DNA of 64,000 nt. It comes from Didymella arachidicola. Lineage: Eukaryota; Ascomycota; Dothideomycetes; Pleosporales; Didymellaceae. Shown here piece after piece: positions 35,649-46,667 of the stretch. A model generated the notes under the pieces. The model worked only from the letters and a program-made list of their open reading frames with translations. It had not been told where the DNA came from and made no database searches. The stretch's first letter is position 1; each line of letters opens with the position of its first letter. Location: the NCBI GenBank assembly GCA_016630955.3, contig CM049986.1:1178001-1242000 (forward strand), read 5' to 3'. Made by a program: the position numbers and the translations under genes.

Positions 35649-36764
35649 TCTGTAGCGCGCGCCTCTTGGAGCGGAGGACAAATATTATTCTCAAGACAAT
35701 ACAGCAGTCAGCCTAGGGAAGCGAAAGAGAGTAAGAACCGCCGGATACGGGCAACTCCTAGTGCATGGCCCATCAGGGAGTGGTTCCTCAATCATCAGTC
35801 CCATCCTTGGCCGACAGAAGCTGAACTGGACGAACTGGCTGCTTCAACCTCTCGCACCAGGCAGTCAGTAAGACGGTACATTGGCCTCTTGAGGATTGGA
35901 CATATCAGTCCCCACTCTAAAATTGGAGGGAAAGAGACTTACGTGGTTCAAGAATGGTTTCAAAACAATTTGCAGGATCCGTACCCTGATGAAGCGCAGA
36001 TGCAGACCCTCGTATCTGCTTCGGGACTGTCCCAAGTAGACGTGGGGACGCGGTTGTCGTATCTGCGAAGTTATGTCAAGCCACCAGCTAGTGATCCGCG
36101 TACACTTCCAGAGCCACAGGGCTCGACTACTGAACTCAGGAGTCTTCCAAGAAGGTCTCCGGATGAGACTCGGAAGGAGAAAGGTTCACTCTGGCCAACA
36201 AGGCCACAGCAAATCAAGACAGCACCACAATATGTTGAAGCCACTCAAAGTCAGGAAGGGACGGAGACAATACGCAAGAAATACCAGTGTACCGCCTGTT
36301 CATCGTCATTCAATCAGCGATCTATCTGGAGAACCCACGAGAGTACGGTACATGGCTATCGATCGACTGAGTGGACATGTATGGCAGATGGGATGCCGGA
36401 GCCAGGCTCTGCTTGCGGTTTCTGCTGCGAAACAATCGAAAGCCCAGATCATTTCAAGCAACACAATGCCTTCAAGTGTCTAGCCCGACCCCCTCCCCAC
36501 CGCACATTTGCAACAGAAACGATGTTGATGAAGCACATTCGGCGATACCACTTGAAGGACGCCTCGAATGAAAAAAAGCGGACGGTAAAAGTGCCCTTGA
36601 CATGGGAACGACCACTCGCGCACATAAACCCCCTGGCACGGTGGTGCGGCTTCTGTCAGATGGATTTGAAGTCTGTCGAAGCTCGCATGAAGCATGTCGC
36701 GCAGCATTTCAAAGCTGGCAAGACAATGGCAGACTGGGTTCACCGTCCTGCTCCCAACAACTGA
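35649..36764 (+). CDS. Homeobox (KN-like) and C2H2 zinc finger protein, 5' end not found
   Basis: The frame is open from 35,649 to the stop at 36,764 (371 codons), with no ATG before the end of the second homeodomain-like unit, so a 5' exon is missing or the gene is truncated. Two homeodomain-like units lie in tandem: WPIREWFLNHQSHPWPTEAE and, 58 residues later, VVQEWFQNNLQDPYPDEAQ. Each has helix 1 and 2 features of KN homeodomains, but helix 3 lacks the WFxN core that contacts DNA. Zinc fingers follow: CTACSSSF...HESTVH is a normal C2H2 finger; three more, ending CGFCQMDLKS...HVAQHF, are irregular. The domain order matches fungal proteins called homeobox and C2H2 transcription factors. A nuclear regulator is inferred. 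Confidence 0.68.
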   Translation, partial: SVARASWSGGQILFSRQYSSQPREAKESKNRRIRATPSAWPIREWFLNHQSHPWPTEAELDELAASTSRTRQSVRRYIGLLRIGHISPHSKIGGKETYVVQEWFQNNLQDPYPDEAQMQTLVSASGLSQVDVGTRLSYLRSYVKPPASDPRTLPEPQGSTTELRSLPRRSPDETRKEKGSLWPTRPQQIKTAPQYVEATQSQEGTETIRKKYQCTACSSSFNQRSIWRTHESTVHGYRSTEWTCMADGMPEPGSACGFCCETIESPDHFKQHNAFKCLARPPPHRTFATETMLMKHIRRYHLKDASNEKKRTVKVPLTWERPLAHINPLARWCGFCQMDLKSVEARMKHVAQHFKAGKTMADWVHRPAPNN

Positions 36765-37018
36765 AGCAGTGTTTGCTTCTGGCTCTGCAGCAAGCAGCTT
36801 CAAGAATTGCCACACCTAGCGAATGGAGCCGCAATGAATGCATCAACAACCTCGATTGCTACAGCCCACAATTCCATCGATTAATCAGCACGGTACGCCT
36901 TACAAAAGCCCATGGAGAAGCTTACCCAAAGCGGCGCGCCTCTCCGAAATCTCAAACCTCCTCACATCCTTCATTACCTCTGGCCACACTAGTTCCATGA
37001 AACTCCAATACCTCAACA

Positions 37019-38164
37019 ATGCACTTCTCTCGCAAACTCGACATCATTGGCGTCCACGCCGAAGGCGAAGTTGGCGACGTCATCGTCGGCGGCATCCTCG
37101 ATGTCCCCGGTGCAACCATGTACGACAAGATGATTCACATGTGGACGAAACACGACAACATCCGGAACCTGGTGCTCAACGAGCCGCGCGGGCGCGTGTC
37201 GATGTGCACGAATGTCATTATGCCGCCCTGCAATCCGGACGCGGATGCGGGCTTTTTGATTATGGAGAGCGAGGAGTTCGTCCCTATGTCCGGCAGCAAT
37301 ACGATTTGTACTGTCACTGCGCTACTGGAGACGGGCATGGTGCAGATGAAAGAGCCGGTTACGGAGTTGAAGCTAGATACTGCGGCGGGGCTTGTGAGCG
37401 TTAAGGCGGAGTGCGTGAATGGGAAGTGCAAGAGTGTGGAATTTGAGAATGCGCCGGCTTTCGTATTTGGACTTGATGTTCCTATCAAGGTTCCCGGTCT
37501 GGGTACTACTAAGGTCGACGTCGCGTACGGTGGCATGATGTTTGCGTTTGTTGAAATAGCTGCTGTTGACCAGAATCTTGAAGACCATTACAAGAATGGC
37601 GCGGAGCTAGTTCAGCTGGGCGAGAAGATCAAAGCTGCCGTACGCGAGCAGTACACACCCGTACACCCGGAGAACTCAGCAATAAGAGGTGTTACAAACG
37701 TGGTTTTCACCACGCCTTTGGTCAAGGAAGAGCGAGGAAAAGTCACGAAGAACGCAACCGTTGTCTCACCAGGTCGTTTCGACAGGAGCCCTTGCGGAAC
37801 GGGCACTTGTGCGCGCATGGCAGTGTTACATGCTCGAGGTTTACTGGAAGTTGGCGAGAATTGGGTGAACAAAAGTCCTATCGATACCGAGTTCATTGGG
37901 CGCATTGCGAGGACGACAAAGGTGGGAGAGTACGAAGCCGTGGTGCCGACGGTGAAAGGGCGAGGATGGATCACAAGCTTCAAGCAGATTGTCCTTGATC
38001 CGGAAGATCCGTTTCCTGAGGGATTCAGGGTGGGTGACGCTTGGTTACCGGCAAATCCTGGGGTTAAAGAGGGGGTGCTGAAGGCTTACAAGGACTCTCT
38101 TCGAAGTTTGGCCATGCGTTGTACTTCAGGATCGAACCAAACACATTCAACAACTTACGTTTAA
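37019..38164 (+). CDS. Proline racemase / hydroxyproline epimerase-dehydratase family protein
   Basis: An intronless 381-residue protein. The family fold is plain from the start (IIGVHAEGEVGDVIVGGI) through LNEPRGRVSMCTNVIMPP, and the second catalytic site DRSPCGTGTCARMA with Cys259. At the first site the usual MCGH is MSGSN, so the acid/base Cys is Ser91 and the following His is Ser93. Family members with Cys/Cys pairs are proline racemases or 4-hydroxyproline epimerases, those with Cys/Thr are trans-3-hydroxyproline dehydratases; Ser-bearing members exist and differ in substrate. I therefore leave the reaction open: epimerisation or dehydration of a hydroxyproline is most likely. There is no signal peptide or targeting tail, so it is probably cytosolic. 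Confidence 0.88.
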   Translation: MHFSRKLDIIGVHAEGEVGDVIVGGILDVPGATMYDKMIHMWTKHDNIRNLVLNEPRGRVSMCTNVIMPPCNPDADAGFLIMESEEFVPMSGSNTICTVTALLETGMVQMKEPVTELKLDTAAGLVSVKAECVNGKCKSVEFENAPAFVFGLDVPIKVPGLGTTKVDVAYGGMMFAFVEIAAVDQNLEDHYKNGAELVQLGEKIKAAVREQYTPVHPENSAIRGVTNVVFTTPLVKEERGKVTKNATVVSPGRFDRSPCGTGTCARMAVLHARGLLEVGENWVNKSPIDTEFIGRIARTTKVGEYEAVVPTVKGRGWITSFKQIVLDPEDPFPEGFRVGDAWLPANPGVKEGVLKAYKDSLRSLAMRCTSGSNQTHSTTYV

Positions 38165-38696
38165 CAATTTGTTGTTGAGCATATAGAACCATGTGCCATC
38201 CGTAAACGATGACGTTGCTCTACTATGGAACTGTACTTTATCAGTGGGACATACATACCATTGACATGCGGCCGGAGTCAGCTGCATTTACTGTGATTTC
38301 AGCCATCGTGTATATGGATCGCCCTAGTGCTACTTTTCACTACTGCTGCTTACGGATGTTTAGCGCAATAGACAAGAGATTTATTCGGGGGTTGTTGTCT
38401 CTTTCTCTAGAAAGAACCCTTGGATGACCTTTTCCAGGATGATGTTGACTGTGAAAGCCAGGAGCCAAATTACTTTCACCGTTTAGACAATGATCACGTT
38501 TGTCTCGCATTGGAGCATCTGAGATTTTGTTGTCATGAACGAGGGAAACATTGAACGATTGAAGTCGCGTCGCACTGCTGCCTCAACGTGTTCACATCGT
38601 GTACAATCTTCTTGCCATCAAGAACGGGGGGGGGGGGGGGGGGGGGGGGCTCTGATAAGTACTTTGAACAGCGCATCGAGTACTTGATTCGTGTGA
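38165..38696. other. Spacer between convergent genes with a poly-G tract
   Basis: About 530 bases with no gene. A run of 24 G residues lies at 38626-38649, directly after AAGAAC. It lies between the stop codons of two converging genes. Confidence 0.55.
38626..38649 (+). repeat. Poly-G homopolymer, 24 bases
   Basis: Uninterrupted run of G. Its true length may differ from what is given, because such runs are hard to sequence. On either strand it can form a G-quadruplex. Confidence 0.9.
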
Positions 38697-39957
38697 TCAA
38701 TGGATATCTCTGTCCGTTGTTTTCTCGATGACTGATCTCAACGGTATTTCGCTGTCCTCGCTCCTGGCTACGGACGAGCCGCTCATCGCTTGACCGGGTT
38801 GTAGGTACGCCCGCTGATGCTTTGAGTATCCACTAAGCGATCTGGAACCGTAGTTGTAGTTGATATTTCGCGAGGAATGGGGCTTAGCGGAATACTGGCC
38901 CCGTATCTCGTGGTACATGGACCGAGAAAGCCCAAGATTTGGGGCAATTACGCCTAGAGAGAGCTCCGTCCTGATGGTTATTGTCAGGGAAATAGTTCAC
39001 ACAGCAGTAATAGCATTTACTCACATGGCCCAGATACCCACAGTCGCATATTCATCTTTGTCAACTGGTAAGTATTGATTCGCTCGTGTGCTGTGATCGA
39101 TCTTACATGCAATGTCAGTCGATTTTGAGTTCAACGACTTCGCTCGTACTATAGAGCATGCTGTGCAGCTTTATCGGGTCAGCTTCCAAATTCATGTCTC
39201 TATATTTAACACTTACACCAGTCCTATCGCCATCAATCCACAGATAGAGATCTTCTTCTTCAGAGGCAGTTGGATCTTCCACATGATCGCTATGGGGAGC
39301 AAAGAGCAGATTAGATCAGTGACTATCGAGCAGCCTGCAATCATGTCAGTAATAACAAAGGATTCAGCCTCAAAAATTCTTACCAACTTGGACGTAGATC
39401 GAGTATATGCGTACTTCTGTTGGCCAGCATTTGCCGGACTTCGGCCGCCACGAAGCGCTGACAGGCTTGCACTGCGCCAACAGAACAACAACAACCTCCA
39501 GACTTGCAACAGCCAAGACCACGATAACGCTCGTGGTAAGCCATCTCAGCTTTCTTGAGTCGTTGATTCTGGTGATCAGCAGGCAGACGGACACTTTGAC
39601 CAGCGCCATAGCCGGAAAGAGAACGATCTGCGCTATCCAACTGTACATGTTGATGTACTCGATATCAGACTGATGCAGAAACTTCGTGCGCTTCCCTTTA
39701 CCACGAGTCACAGCCTGTATGGTCAGGGCGGCTTCTACAACGGTCAGGACCATAGCAGCAGCCATAGTGTAGTCATCAGATCCTAGCACGCGGCGCGTTC
39801 GCCGGACCCAAAGACGAAGGACGGTCGTAACAAACGCGACTGAAGTGAACAAAGTTGAGACGATGATCAACGCAGGGCCCTTGTCGCCATCGCTCGTGTC
39901 TACTGTGCGTAGGATAACAGAGGGCATCTCAAGAAAAGCCGGAGAATTGATATGCAA
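38697..39957 (-). CDS. PTH11-like rhodopsin-domain integral membrane protein
   Basis: Five minus-strand exons, 39957-39384, 39334-39217, 39168-39107, 39064-39025 and 38970-38697, encode 355 residues. The order of landmarks is that of the fungal rhodopsin-domain family: an extracellular N-terminus, helix 1 (ALIIVSTLFTSVAFVTTVLR), RRVLGSDDYTMAAAMVL, helix with YSWIAQIVLFPAMALVKVSV, LLITRI, TTSVIVVLAVASLEVVVV, QCKPVSASW, then GCSIVTDLICSLLPIAIMWK, KKKISICGLMAIGLVCTACS, IVRAKSL and a final helix region. The cytoplasmic tail is Ser/Tyr/Arg-rich. Such proteins act as presumed receptors at the plasma membrane. Exon 3 needs the acceptor ATAAAG, which alone keeps the frame and gives VCTACSIVRAKSL. It is intact, unlike its relative at 15.7-18.8 kb. 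Confidence 0.86.
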
Positions 39958-40915
39958 TAGGAAGCCGCAAAGGCACCAAGAGCCGAACTATAACTCTACG
40001 GAGCCATGTTCAATGCCCGTTTCGCAGGAATACCATCCCAGGCGGACGCAGCATGCTGTACAAGTTTCGCACACTACGACTTGTAGACCTGCGGCCCTCC
40101 CTCGGCACGCCCTCGGCGAAGGAAAAGACAGGGCCTTGATTGGGACCTCATTGTACAACTGAAAGACTGCTCGTTCGCTGAGACCCAGGAGATTACGAAG
40201 GATTTGTTCTACGACGTGAGGACATGACCTCGTCGGTGCTCGTGCTAAATGTGACCGGGGCGGCTCAGCCCGTTCCCCGGGGCCGCAACATTCCGGGAGG
40301 CCCGATTCATGTGCGGGAGAGCACGCAGTTCGGTCTCACCGCGCGAGGCGCTGCTGATTTTACTAGTGCACGTTCGTCGTTCCTTCGATAAACTGCGTGC
40401 GCTCGCAGTGGCGGAGACATCACGTTGATCCTGGACCCTGAAGCAATTCGCCAACCTCTCCAGAACCATGCACTACACGCAGACGAGCATACATGTAACA
40501 TGTTCATATCCGGATAGTGCATGTCGTCCTGCGGCACGGTTCTGAAATCTTAACACGCCCACAAAACATGCATCTCCTTTTCCGCGAGTGGGTATTCTCC
40601 GATCGAAGGATTCCTCGGCACGACAGGCATCACCTGCAGGCGGCCTGAGTTGCATCTTAACCCCTGCCTTTACTGATCAACCGCGCCGCATGCCCAGCCT
40701 GTCCCACCGCCTCAAGCGAGCTCAAGATCTATAGCGGCAAGCATCAATGCAAGTTTTGTTTTGCCTGAATCGCGGGTCTACCTAATACGTACAAATACAG
40801 TGTCGAGAAGATGTTCCTTCCTCGTCACTGAACGGTACATATTCGAACCGGAGAATCGGTGCCTGCCTAGGTGTTTCTTCCTGCAAACATCCCCGTTCGC
40901 CATCCGTAAGCCGGA
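39958..40915. other. Divergent spacer, no supported gene
   Basis: About 960 bases between the receptor gene (minus) and the GMC oxidoreductase gene (plus). It should contain both promoters. No coding frame with family features. Confidence 0.5.
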
Positions 40916-42774
40916 ATGCGCGGGTCAGCCTTTGGTCTGGCCTTGATCGCTAAGCTGGGTCTCCTACCTGCGGCATATGCACAGTGCCACTCCAACGCTA
41001 CCAGCTATGACTTCGTATGGCCAGTCATATCCTTCATGTTTCGGTCCTTTGCTGACCCAGGCAGATTGTTGCAGGCGGTGGCACAGCAGGCCTTGTCGTA
41101 GCTACAAGATTGAGTCTGACGTTGCCAGATCGTTGCATCTTAGTAATTGAAGCTGGTTCAGATGGACGGAATGAGAGCAGAATCTACGTTCCGGGCCTCA
41201 GAGGATCAACCTTTGGATCCGTCTATGATTGGAGCCTAGCCACGACGCCCCAAGCAGCAGCAAACAATCGCTCTGTCACTCACAACCGTGGTAAAGTCCT
41301 CGGTGGCTCTTCCGCACTCAACCTTCTCATCTGGAATCGTGCAAGTAGCGGAGAGTATGATATCTGGGAGAAGCTTGGCAGCAAAGGGTGGAACTGGGAG
41401 TCCATGTTTCCTGCTATGCTCAACGCCGAGAATTTCCAACGCCAGGACGGGATCGCTCAATATGGTGAGGATGGGGTGGCTTACGGCGGTCCAGTTGAAA
41501 CAGCACTGCTCGAGAATCCTCCACCTCATGTTCAGGCTTGCATACCGACCTTAGAGTCTTTAGGCCTGGCGCAGAACCTGGAATCGCTGAATGGCGATAG
41601 CCTCGGAACCATGTACCAGCCAGCGACACATCGTCTTTCCAACCACACACGTTCCTACTCGGTTGACTATCTTCCAAGAGCAGGCAGCAATCTGATTGTT
41701 TTGCCCAGCACTACTGTCTCGAAGGTGGAATTGAGTGAGGACGGCTCAATTGCCACAGGGGTTATACTTTCTTCTGGCAGGAAGATCGAGGCCACGAAGG
41801 AAGTTATCTTATCTGCAGGCAGTCTGCTCTCACCCAAGCTTCTAGAGCTTTCCGGAATTGGACGCAAAGACATACTGGCTAAGGCTGGCATCGAGCAGAA
41901 AATCAATCTTGATGGTGTAGGCGAGAATCTGCAGGACCACCTACGTATCCAGACGACCTACGAACTTCAGCCAAACATCACAGGCCTGGACATCCTGCGT
42001 TATAACCAGACTCGAGCCGCAATCGAGCTGGAGTTATGGCGTCAAGGGCAAACCTCACTGTACCAATACAGTGGCAGCTGTTACGGCTTCTTGAAGTGGC
42101 AGACTGCAGCCGGCAACAACAGTAAACTACTGCAACTCGCACAGTCCGTCGCTGATACATCCAACGCCATCGACCGCATGAAGCTCTCTCTTCTCTCGGA
42201 CCCAGCTTCTCGCGCGCCCGATCTCCAAGTCGTCTTCGGCGACGGCTACATCGGCACACGCGGCTACCCAGCCAACACAACCTCAGGCTACGGCAAGAAG
42301 TATGCGACCCTCATTGCGGGCGTCATGCACCCGTTCGCCCGCGGCTCAGTGCACATCAGCAGCGCCAACGCCTCCGCAGCACCCGTCATCGACCCGCGCT
42401 ACATCAGCAACGAATTCGATCTCGAAGCCACTAAGCAGGCCGCCAAGTATCTGCGGAAGATGGGCACAACGAGCCCGTTCAAGGAGCTTTGGGTCAAAGA
42501 ATACGATCCTGGTTTCGCGACGCAGACAGACGAGCAGTGGGAAGCATATGTCAGAGAAAATGTAAGCACGTTCTATCACCCGCTGGGGACGTGTGCGCTG
42601 CTGCCGAAGGAGGATGGAGGGGTTGTTGATCCGGAATTGAAAGTGTATGGGGTGAGGAATCTAAGGGTCGTGGATGCAAGTGTGATTCCAATTATGATCA
42701 GCGCGAACATCCAGACGGCGGTGTACGGGATTGCAGAGAGAGCTGCTGAGATCATAGCTGCGGAGCACCGTTGA
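40916..42774 (+). CDS. Secreted GMC family FAD oxidoreductase
   Basis: Exons 40916-41014 and 41065-42774 encode 602 residues. A signal peptide (MRGSAFGLALIAKLGLLPAAYA) precedes the FAD Rossmann loop, which is split by the 50-nt intron: SYDF joins IVAGGGTAGLVVATRL, followed by VIEAGSDG. GMC signature 1 is HNRGKVLGGSSALNLLIWNR and signature 2 ILSAGSLLSPKLLELSGIG. In the C-terminal domain the catalytic His is in FYHPLGTCAL (about 538) and the partner is Asn in SANIQTAVYG (about 581), a His/Asn pair as in aryl-alcohol and choline-type members and unlike the His/His of glucose oxidase. There are several N-glycosylation sequons. It probably oxidises an alcohol or sugar outside the cell, passing electrons to O2 or quinones. 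Confidence 0.92.
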
Positions 42775-42937
42775 AGGCAAGTCCGACAAAGAGTAGAGGT
42801 TGTTGACAGTGTCATCCGGACTGTCTTCAAGGCGGTTCACGAACACTCGCGAAATCTGCCACGTTGCGCTGCCATCGAAGCAACCTCGAGCGGGAACAAC
42901 CCGTGAAGTATCCAAAAATGCATTCCTTCTTCCAATG

Positions 42938-44180
42938 TCACCCTCTCAACGCGCCGTTTCCTCTCCCTTCCCTAACACCCGCCTCGTCCCCATCCCAAAC
43001 CTCCATCATGTCCAACCACTCCAACACAAACCCAGCCACAATCCTCGCCCAATCCCTCACCGTCTTTGCATCCAAATGCGCACCATCGTCCTGCATGGTA
43101 TGCCAGACCTTCGGGAACGGGCTGGGAATGACATGCAGTACTTCCACACCCTGATGAATGAAGGGTAGATGATCATCCGATATTCCTCCCCAGCCCGCCA
43201 TTGTCATGTTCACATCCGGCAGGAAAGGCGTTTTGGGGCTCGATTCAAGGAGATTCAAGTCTCGCAGGCGCGATTCGACGGACGAGAAGCGGCGGTACGC
43301 CCAGTGCGTTGTGGGGAAGTACGAGGGCACAGTTGGGTCTGCGCTGCCGAGGAGGTCGAGCAGCATGAATAGACTGATCTGGCTGAGGGGCGTGCGGTAC
43401 TGGTAGAACTTGGAGGAGGGTGGATTGCGGATGCCTGCCCATTCTGTTGCGAGACTCCTGTGCCATATAGTTAGCAGTTGCGCTTTAGTAGAGACGCACC
43501 CGGTGCTGCAGGAAAGAGTGTACGTACCTCGCACCATACAGGCTGTCTGTATCCGTCCACGACTGGAATGCTTCCTCTCCGTCCAAAAGCAGGATCTGGA
43601 CCCCCATGTCCATTTCCACCGTCCCCCCTTCTTGCAGCTCCTGCATCTCATCGTACATGCGCTGCACATACCCGTCCACGACCTTCGCAACCCACATCAG
43701 CATCGCACATGGTGCTGCCGAGTCCGTGGCGCCGATGAACCCCGTCGGCGCAATCTTGCTGTCGTAATGCGCGACCAAGGTGAGCAAGTTACTCTGACCC
43801 GGCTTGACCCAAGGCGGCTCGCGCTTGAAGATTATATTCTGGAAGGGCAGCTGTTTGCCGCGGGACGTCGGTGTCGTGGCCGTGCTGTTCTGCCATGAGA
43901 TCTCCCATTTTGGAAGCTCGCGCTGGAAATACGAGACAAAGTGTTGTTGTGCGGTTGCTTGGCCTGTTGTGCCGGGAACGCGGGGAACGAGGATCGGTGC
44001 GAGCAGAGACCCGCTTTGGTGGTCGAAGAGGTCGCCTGGCGAGGGGATGGCTTTGAGAAAGCTGTCCGAAAGCGGCTTGTAGGCGTGTGTTTGGGTGGCA
44101 GAGAGGAGGTAGGTTAGGGGCGCAAGGGAGGATGGAAGAGAGAGCAGCATGTTGCGCAACTGAGTGGTCCAAAGCGTCAA
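42938..44180 (-). CDS. M28-family glutaminyl-peptide cyclotransferase-like protein
   Basis: Minus-strand exons 44180-43528 and 43457-42938 encode 390 residues. The N-terminus has a hydrophobic signal segment (NMLLSLPSSLAPLTYLLSA). The zinc-peptidase fold is recognisable by LLTLVAHYDSK, FIGATDSAAPCAMLMW (metal Asp), ILLLDGEEAF (catalytic Glu plus ligand), DSLYGAR, then, after a 70-nt intron, HLPFIHQGVEVLHVIPSPFP with the last His ligand. These residues and PFPKVWHTMQDD are typical of glutaminyl cyclases, which convert N-terminal Gln of secreted proteins to pyroglutamate in the secretory path. An aminopeptidase role is the alternative. Confidence 0.9.
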
Positions 44181-44627
44181 TTGCTACCGTGGTGTCTGTG
44201 TTGTGGCTATCTCATGTTTGTGGACGTTATGTTGATGTTGGAGAGCTTGTCAAGTCGCGGAGCCCCTGGTTCAGCGCAAACTCGATTGAAACCGACAAAG
44301 CATCGTCCCTTGCTTCCTTAGGCAGGAGCCAGTCGTAGCTAGTGCCGTGCTTGCCGAACACAGCTGGTGTTGGTCTTCGTTTGAAGTATTTCAGTCCCCG
44401 AGGCTTATGAGACGTAAAGCCAGAAGTCATGTTGCACGTGATGCCACACCTTCATCTGATCTGATAAGATCTCGGTCAAAGATGCGGAGGATCTAACTGC
44501 ACTGGTGAGGAGATCCACTCCTCGACGATGACGTCTGGTGCTAGCACAACCGCGGGCCTAGCGAACGTAACAGATCGAAGAGCACAGACAAACACGATTC
44601 ATTTTACTATGACCGTTCGCATAACCC
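44181..44627. other. Spacer between two minus-strand genes
   Basis: About 450 bases: promoter of the glutaminyl cyclase-like gene and the 3' end of the MaoC gene. I see no gene. Confidence 0.5.
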
Positions 44628-45680
44628 TTACAATTTGGCCTTGATTTGGCCCTCGACCCTGACAATCGCCCTTCCATTCGTCAACACGGTCTTTCCACCC
44701 TCGACACGCACGGTGAATCGGATCTCCTCGAACCCGTTATCAGCCTTCTCGCCGGTCCTCCACATCTCAATGATGAGCTTGTCAGCAGGTTTGACAGGTG
44801 CTGCGAAACGGGCCTGGAACTCCTTGAGGTTCTCCGGCTTGCTTGCACCAAACGCCTGCAAGATCGCGTGCGCAGATGAGTTCCAACTGTAAAGGCCGTG
44901 GATGATGGGGCCGCCAAAGCCCATCTTCTTGCCAGGCTCAGGATCGGCATGAAGGGGGTTGTAGTCGCCGTTCAGGCGATAGATGTGTGCGGTCTCCATC
45001 GTAGTCTGGACGGTGCGCGTCGCATCGGGCGCGCGTTCTGGGGCCGGGTAGCTGGGGACCTTAGGACCTGCCCAAATATCAGTCTACTGTTCGATGTATG
45101 CCTCCGTGAGCAAGGTGCTTACCCTTAGGACCTCCCCATCCACCCTGACCAACGTAAAAGCCACTAACAACAGCCCTGCTGTATGTCTCGCCCGTCTCGG
45201 CATCCACAAGCCTCTGCTCTGTCTCGACAACTGTTCCGGGCTTTCCCTTATCGTAGACACCGAGCACCTTACTCCTGATCTCGAACTTGCGACCCTCGCT
45301 CGACACAGGAATCGGCTTGAGAAGTTCGAGTTTGCGCTCGCCGTCGAGGACATGCTTGGTATCGAACTTGGGTACACCAGCGATTGGCTCGGCATTCGAG
45401 CGAGCGTAGAAATCGATTACTTCCTGGTCGGTGTGCTTGAAAGGGAGAATGATGGGGTATGTGGGGAACGCTGCGAACTTGGGATGCAGCTCCTGCAGCG
45501 ACTATTAGCATGTAACTTGCATGGCCTGAATTCCTACGTACAACTTACATAGAGAAAGTGCAACTCGTCAGGGTAAGTAGCGCCGATGCTCGCTGCGAAG
45601 AACAGTACATCACGCTTTAACCACGATACCTCGTAGCTGGGAAACTCAAAGCCAACACCCGTTCCTGCCTTTTCGCTCAT
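44628..45680 (-). CDS. Peroxisomal MaoC-domain enoyl-CoA hydratase 2
   Basis: Minus-strand exons 45680-45549, 45492-45123 and 45067-44628 encode 313 residues. The N-terminal hot-dog half (FPSYEVSWLKRDVLFFAASI, then ELHPKFAAFPTYP) and the catalytic C-terminal half (HIYRLNGDYNPLHADPEPGK, FGGPIIHGLYSW) match the double-hot-dog hydratase 2 of multifunctional beta-oxidation enzymes. The Asp/His pair in NGDYNPLH is the catalytic dyad. The last residues are KAKL, a good PTS1, so the protein should enter peroxisomes and hydrate trans-2-enoyl-CoA to (3R)-hydroxyacyl-CoA. It stands alone and is not fused to a dehydrogenase, so it may act with separate SDR enzymes. Confidence 0.92.
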
Positions 45681-46667
45681 GATGATCTTGTTGATTTGTG
45701 AATGGATTGCAATACGGTTATCAATCGATGGTCAACTTGGATACGTAAGCTTTGAGAAGTTTGAGGTGTGAGCGGGGCGGTAATCACGCTTTCAAGCTCC
45801 TCAGAGCTCAGAGGTTTGCCGAGGTCGATGTCGATTCACCAGCTCGCAAATGTCTATGCCTGATATGGACTAGGCAGACCAGGTACCCTCGAGGACGAGC
45901 GTCTATGTATCCGAAGTCGGCACCGCAATTAGGATCGATCGAAGGCTGAGTGGAAACATGCACCAAATCAATGTGATTGACATATTGTTTCATTACCATT
46001 ACCGTAGTTCTCGGTAATCATGTTTGTGCAGTCCATATGTACAGAGTGCCGCTGGCCTTATTTGACCCCTATCCAGCCCACTCGTTGACATTGAAGACGA
46101 TGCGATGACCCAAATTCAAACATGCTCGAAGCGCGCGATAGAAACATGCGTGATGCACAACAAAAAGACCTTACGCCAGCAGAAGTGAGTGACCACAAAA
46201 CAAGCACAATGCTCCGCGAAAGCACCCCACGCAATGCAATGAAGGCAACCCCAAGAAATGAGTATCCATATCCGGCATCCCAAGCAGGGTCGTACCTCTG
46301 AAGCATACTCGGTCGTGTAGTCTCCTGTTTTAACACGAGCGAATGTTCAGGTTCGTAGGTGGTATGTAGATCCAAAGGTTAGTCCCACTGAGCGCATGCC
46401 GCGGTGCTCCGATCTGGCACTCAACATCGTTATGCGCTCGCTGAAAGTGTGATGATAAACGTGCGGCAAAAGCCGACGTGCAAAACGAATAGATATACGA
46501 CAAGCCGTGAGCGCAATTTGCGGCCTTCATATGGATAACGATCCAGAAGGAAGACAAACGCGTGGTCAATGGTGCGTTCCGGCCACCCAATGACTGTTTG
46601 TGAAAACTCATAGCAGCGCTGCTGAAATACTTTTGTCGAGACCAGCCTTCGAGCCGACGACGTTCAT
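45681..46667. other. Intergenic region, no supported gene
   Basis: About 1 kb. The left end is the MaoC promoter and the right end the 3' region of the SCH9 gene. No coding frame with features. Confidence 0.5.

Noticed and set aside
40916..45680. A biosynthetic gene cluster made of GMC oxidase, cyclase-like peptidase and MaoC hydratase
   Set aside because: No backbone enzyme (PKS, NRPS, terpene synthase) and no pathway-specific regulator is adjacent; the genes fit separate housekeeping or secretory roles.
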